A DNA stretch of 24,053 nt from a virus: positions 1-24,053 of IMG/VR virus record IMGVR_UViG_3300017593_000141; one strand, given 5' to 3'. The notes beneath the pieces were generated by a model. That model searched no databases. It was not told where the DNA came from and worked only from the letters and a program-made list of their open reading frames with translations. This document shows, piece by piece, positions 22,072 through 24,053 of this stretch. Position 1 is the stretch's first letter; each line of letters begins with the position of its first letter. The position numbers and the translations under genes were made by a program.

Positions 22072-22905
22072 TTATTTTTCTATACTTACAAAAACAGGAA
22101 ATCTTGGCACTCTTTTTCCTGAAGTTAAATGTTGATAGGTTATAACACAAGTTTTTCCAACAAGTGTTTCACGTTCTTGCCATAATTTATGACGTTGTTC
22201 TTCAGTGAAACCAGTTCCTACATTAAAAGTCTGGCCATCACCACTTGAGCATACCAAAGAGCCGAGTGAATTCTTTGGAATTCCTTCATTGGAAAATTCT
22301 TCGGCAAAACCAACTATTTTATAACTGTCTTTTTTCTTAGGTTTAAATTTCATAATGTATGTACTACGCTTTCGTTCATAAGGACATTGGAAATGCCTTA
22401 CAATTATTCCTTCATAGTTATTGTTTATAAGTTTGTCATAAACCCTCATAATTTCACTTAAATTATTACATATCCAGAAAGGTGAAACTATTATGTTTTT
22501 GTCTAGATTTTTTAACTTCTCTATTGTTAATAATCTGTTTGATTGAAGTTCTTTATTTACTACGTCAAAGATATGGAATTGAATGCTTTTGTAATTAGGG
22601 TGTAAATTAACAGTGCGAGAAGTTATAGAGGAAATTTCTTCAAACCTCATTCCGTGACAATAAAGCTCGCCATCGAGTTCTAGGTTTACATGGAGTTTGT
22701 CCAAAGATTGATTTATATGAGGGACAGAAAAGATGATGTTTTCCTCGCTTGAAAGTAATAGATAATTACCATTGATGTTAATAGCTCGACAACGAACTCC
22801 GTCGTATTTAGGTTGGACTATGTAAGGAGGTTGCCATTTGTTTAAGCGTTTTTCTTCAAATGGATAGCATTTTAGTATGTTTTTCCATCTTTGCCAATTA
22901 CTCAT
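22072..22905 (-). CDS. ATP-dependent DNA ligase
   Basis: 277 residues from the ATG at 22905; a longer frame starts at 22938, but AAGGAGGT at 22920-22913 sits 7 bases before the ATG at 22905, so the shorter start is chosen. Motifs in order: K33-Y-D-G (adenylated lysine, motif I), ELDGELY (III), YEGIIVRH (IV) and MKFKPKK (V); the OB-fold half follows with GSLVCSSGDGQTFNVGTG and VITYQHLT. This is the usual minimal nucleotidyltransferase plus OB layout of phage ligases. It seals nicks in phage replication and recombination. It overlaps the upstream gene's end by 8 bases, and the HIRAN gene follows. Confidence 0.93.
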   Translation of the reverse strand: MSNWQRWKNILKCYPFEEKRLNKWQPPYIVQPKYDGVRCRAININGNYLLLSSEENIIFSVPHINQSLDKLHVNLELDGELYCHGMRFEEISSITSRTVNLHPNYKSIQFHIFDVVNKELQSNRLLTIEKLKNLDKNIIVSPFWICNNLSEIMRVYDKLINNNYEGIIVRHFQCPYERKRSTYIMKFKPKKKDSYKIVGFAEEFSNEGIPKNSLGSLVCSSGDGQTFNVGTGFTEEQRHKLWQERETLVGKTCVITYQHLTSGKRVPRFPVFVSIEK

Positions 22906-23368
22906 TTGAAGAACCTCCTTTTCCACTTTTGTTTCCACAGTCTATTAAATATTCGTATTCAGGAACTTCTTCGATAATAGTTTTTTCTATACATATTTTT
23001 CTTCCAGTTGGAATGGAAATGATTTTGCAAGAGTTGAATTTATTACAGTGGATTGTAATGAAGATGATTATTTGACTTGATTCGCTTTTGTTTATGTATT
23101 TAGTAGCATTATAAATGACTTCGTTTTCATCTACTGTTTTATTCCATTTTAGATTTAAAGTAGAACTTAAATGTGTTAGTTTGAGTTCTACATTTTCAAT
23201 ATCTTGGTTGTAAATGTTTAGAAATACAGAATCTGGGTATATTAAGCCAGATACTTCGCCCAAGTTGTTTTGTAATTCTTGGATGTAAAAATCAATTAAT
23301 TTTTCAGTTTTTATAACTTCCTTGAATTCCTTAGTTCTTTTCCTTATTCTTTCTTTTAAATTTTCCAT
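22898..23368 (-). CDS. Unknown phage protein
   Basis: 156 residues from the ATG at 23368, preceded by AAAGGG about 9 bases before it; an earlier TTG at 23416 would add 16 residues but lies inside the palindromic operators and is rejected. The protein has a helical start (MENLKERIRKRTKEFKEVI), then a beta-rich part (VSGLIYPDSVFLNIYN, IIIFITIHCNKFNSCKIISI) and a disordered Gly/Ser-rich end. Two cysteine pairs are present without a clear zinc pattern. No family is recognised. It is followed directly by the ligase gene (8-base overlap). Confidence 0.55.
   Translation of the reverse strand: MENLKERIRKRTKEFKEVIKTEKLIDFYIQELQNNLGEVSGLIYPDSVFLNIYNQDIENVELKLTHLSSTLNLKWNKTVDENEVIYNATKYINKSESSQIIIFITIHCNKFNSCKIISIPTGRKICIEKTIIEEVPEYEYLIDCGNKSGKGGSSNE
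22913..22920 (-). promoter_or_regulatory. Ribosome binding site deciding the ligase start
   Basis: AAGGAGGT on the minus strand, 7 bases before the ATG at 22905, in the end of the upstream gene. The longer ligase frame starting at 22938 lacks such a site. Confidence 0.75.
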
Positions 23369-23395
23369 TCTTTTATTTCCCTTTATTGTTAAAAA

Positions 23396-23415
23396 GATCG
23401 TTAAATTTTTGAACA
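23396..23415. promoter_or_regulatory. GATTGTTYAAWTTTTGAAC element, copy 5
   Basis: Reads GATCGTTAAATTTTTGAACA, upstream of the unknown gene starting at 23368. It overlaps the long palindrome at 23408-23428, making a compound site. Confidence 0.5.
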
Positions 23416-23428
23416 AACTTTGTTCAAA
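23408..23428. repeat. 21-base perfect palindrome TTTGAACAAA-C-TTTGTTCAAA
   Basis: Ten bases, one centre base and ten complementary bases pair without a mismatch. Its TTTGAACAAA half is shared with the other TTGAACA sites. A dimeric DNA-binding protein could use it; it is also too AT-rich and lacks a T run to act as a terminator by itself. Confidence 0.75.
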
Positions 23429-23457
23429 GCACTTCTTTTCACATTTTTGGTGAGATA

Positions 23458-23489
23458 AAATCCTCTGAGATTGAATTCTCAGAGGATTT
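23458..23489 (-). terminator. Intrinsic terminator hairpin after gene 23506-23883
   Basis: A 13-base-pair stem (arms 23458-23470 and 23477-23489, core TCCTCTGAGA/TCTCAGAGGA) closes a six-base loop. In the minus direction it follows the last gene's stop by 16 bases and is followed by TTTTATCT; in the plus direction a run of T at 23494-23500 follows. It could terminate in both directions and separates the first gene from the rest of the block. Confidence 0.8.
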
Positions 23490-23505
23490 AAAATTTTTTT
23501 AAATG

Positions 23506-23883
23506 TTATGCCGCAGCAGCCCTTTTCTGAAGTTCGGCAAGAAGTTTTTTCTGATCTTTTGGCGTTGACGATTGAAACTTGGCGAGGAAGGCCTGCACAG
23601 GATCGATCTTTGCACCTTTAACACTTACACCCATTTTAGCGTCTTTCAGACGTTCTTGAATCTGCTGAGGAGTTTCACCTCTTTTGAGTCCTCCCCTTAT
23701 GTTACTCTGGAGAGTTACCCGCCAATTGGCGATAGCATTGGAGAGAACTGCTTCTCCTCCATAGGCCTTGATGGCTTCTTCAACAGTTTCAGGCATAGGG
23801 ATTTCGACCGATGCTACCAAGTCCTTTACAATACCCTTTTTTTCATTTCTGGGCACTTTCGCACTCACTATTTCTTTCTTCAT
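23506..23883 (-). CDS. Conserved-looking small phage protein with own promoter and terminator
   Basis: 125 residues. After a charged N-terminus come VEEAIKAYGGEAVLSNAIANWRV, then NIRGGLKRGETPQQIQERL, VKGAKIDPVQAFLAKFQSSTPKDQKKLLAELQKR and an alanine tail. It is helical, and similar proteins ('GGE--L--A-AN----Q---R--L--G' and 'DP--AFLAKF---') are familiar from many phages, with no known role. Base composition is visibly richer in G and C than its neighbours, which may reflect strong expression or a different origin. GGAGG lies 7-8 bases before the ATG, and a strong promoter and terminator bracket it as a single-gene unit. Confidence 0.6.
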   Translation of the reverse strand: MKKEIVSAKVPRNEKKGIVKDLVASVEIPMPETVEEAIKAYGGEAVLSNAIANWRVTLQSNIRGGLKRGETPQQIQERLKDAKMGVSVKGAKIDPVQAFLAKFQSSTPKDQKKLLAELQKRAAAA

Positions 23884-23919
23884 TTTTTAATCCTCCTTAG
23901 AAAAGTTAATATTAAATAA

Positions 23920-23939
23920 TTGTTAAATAATGTTAACAA
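23920..23939. repeat. Inverted repeat over the -10 of the early promoter
   Basis: TTGTTAA (23920-23926) and TTAACAA (23933-23939) pair across six bases and cover the -10 element of the promoter at 23930-23958. With the TTGAACA pair over the -35 it makes a plausible operator set. Confidence 0.5.
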
Positions 23940-23958
23940 TAGTTTGTTCAAATGTCAA
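23930..23958 (-). promoter_or_regulatory. Strong sigma70-type promoter for gene 23506-23883
   Basis: On the minus strand TTGACA (23958-23953) and TAACAT (23935-23930) are 17 bases apart, a near-perfect arrangement. The start would fall near 23923, giving a leader of about 40 bases ahead of the ATG at 23883. The -35 and -10 are both overlapped by inverted repeats. Confidence 0.7.
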
Positions 23959-23982
23959 CGGAATTTTTTACACATTTGAACA
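23945..23982. repeat. 11-base perfect inverted repeat TGTTCAAATGT/ACATTTGAACA over the promoter
   Basis: TGTTCAAATGT at 23945-23955 and ACATTTGAACA at 23972-23982 are exact complements 16 bases apart. The left arm overlaps the -35 box; the right arm lies upstream of it. The TGTTCAAA core is the same as in the 20-base elements, tying this promoter to them. Confidence 0.75.
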
Positions 23983-24040
23983 CAGATGAATATAACTAAA
24001 ATCGTTAACGTTAGAGTTAGACAATACAAAGTTTTTTCTC

Positions 24041-24046
24041 ACCTCC
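24041..24046 (-). promoter_or_regulatory. Unassigned Shine-Dalgarno sequence at the window edge
   Basis: GGAGGT on the minus strand with no ATG or GTG at a normal distance after it. The nearest TTG, 11 bases on, opens only a 24-codon hydrophobic frame. The remaining bases between 23884 and the right edge hold the promoter and repeats listed, and no gene. Confidence 0.35.
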
Positions 24047-24053
24047 TTTTTTT

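Noticed and set aside
22898-23416. TTG start at 23416 for the unknown gene
   Set aside because: It would put 16 codons inside the palindromic regulatory sites and has no ribosome binding site; the ATG at 23368 has one.
23408-23428. LexA-like SOS box
   Set aside because: Gram-positive SOS boxes read GAAC-N4-GTTC, but here the two parts are separated by seven bases and the neighbouring sites have the opposite order (GTTC...GAAC).
23955-24029. 24-codon hydrophobic frame on the minus strand from a TTG, rich in Leu, Thr, Ile and Val
   Set aside because: The start would be a TTG 11 bases from the ribosome binding site, the frame runs through the operator and ends on the -35 box, and composition alone could give it. 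It may be worth a look if relatives keep it.
1-24053. tRNA or rRNA genes, IS elements, CRISPR arrays
   Set aside because: None were recognised by eye: no cloverleaf-like sequence with CCA end, no transposase motif and no spaced direct repeats. A tRNA search program could still find a divergent one.

Overview
This window looks like an AT-rich, tailed double-stranded DNA phage genome (or an uncultivated viral contig). No bacterial housekeeping gene, rRNA, tRNA, transposon or CRISPR array was seen. Genes are tightly packed with overlaps of a few bases, nearly all have a clear Shine-Dalgarno sequence, and no gap exceeds 300 bases. The host cannot be named from the sequence.

Bases 1-9161 (plus strand) form a late, virion-type block. 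It holds the 3' part of a structural protein that is open at the left edge, a small GNAT-like protein, two probable internal or ejection proteins (one with a glycine-rich hydrophobic tail), and a 1758-residue giant protein. The giant protein carries an HELQH metallopeptidase-like motif and three N-terminal ISGLDLLK-type repeats. This layout fits a podovirus-like phage that packs large proteins with its DNA.

Bases 9118-23883 (minus strand) form the DNA metabolism block, converging on the late block with a 44-base tail-to-tail overlap. In transcription order (right to left) the genes are: a conserved small phage protein; an unknown protein; ATP-dependent DNA ligase; HIRAN protein; small zinc-ribbon and hypothetical proteins; a RecB/Cas4-like nuclease; a Sak4-like ATPase; an unknown helical protein; a DUF669-like putative ssDNA-binding protein; an all-alpha NTP-pyrophosphohydrolase-like protein; a dCMP-deaminase; a UDP-sulfoquinovose-synthase-like enzyme; two small basic or DNA-binding-like proteins; a ParB-methyltransferase fusion that appears frameshifted near its C-terminus; a uracil-DNA-glycosylase/family A polymerase fusion; a RepA-like helicase; and a DUF3987-type ATPase. 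Together they give a replication, recombination and nucleotide-pool module.

The most interesting non-coding signal is a 20-base imperfect palindrome, consensus GATTGTTYAAWTTTTGAAC. It recurs at five gene boundaries of the minus-strand block, always in the same orientation, with a weaker sixth copy inside a gene. Related TTGAACA inverted repeats surround a strong promoter at 23930-23958. This resembles a phage operator or stoperator network, or a set of phage-specific promoters. A separate AT-rich nested inverted repeat (11287-11348) between the polymerase and helicase genes is a candidate origin or operator. Functional assignments come from motifs read by eye; no database search was run.
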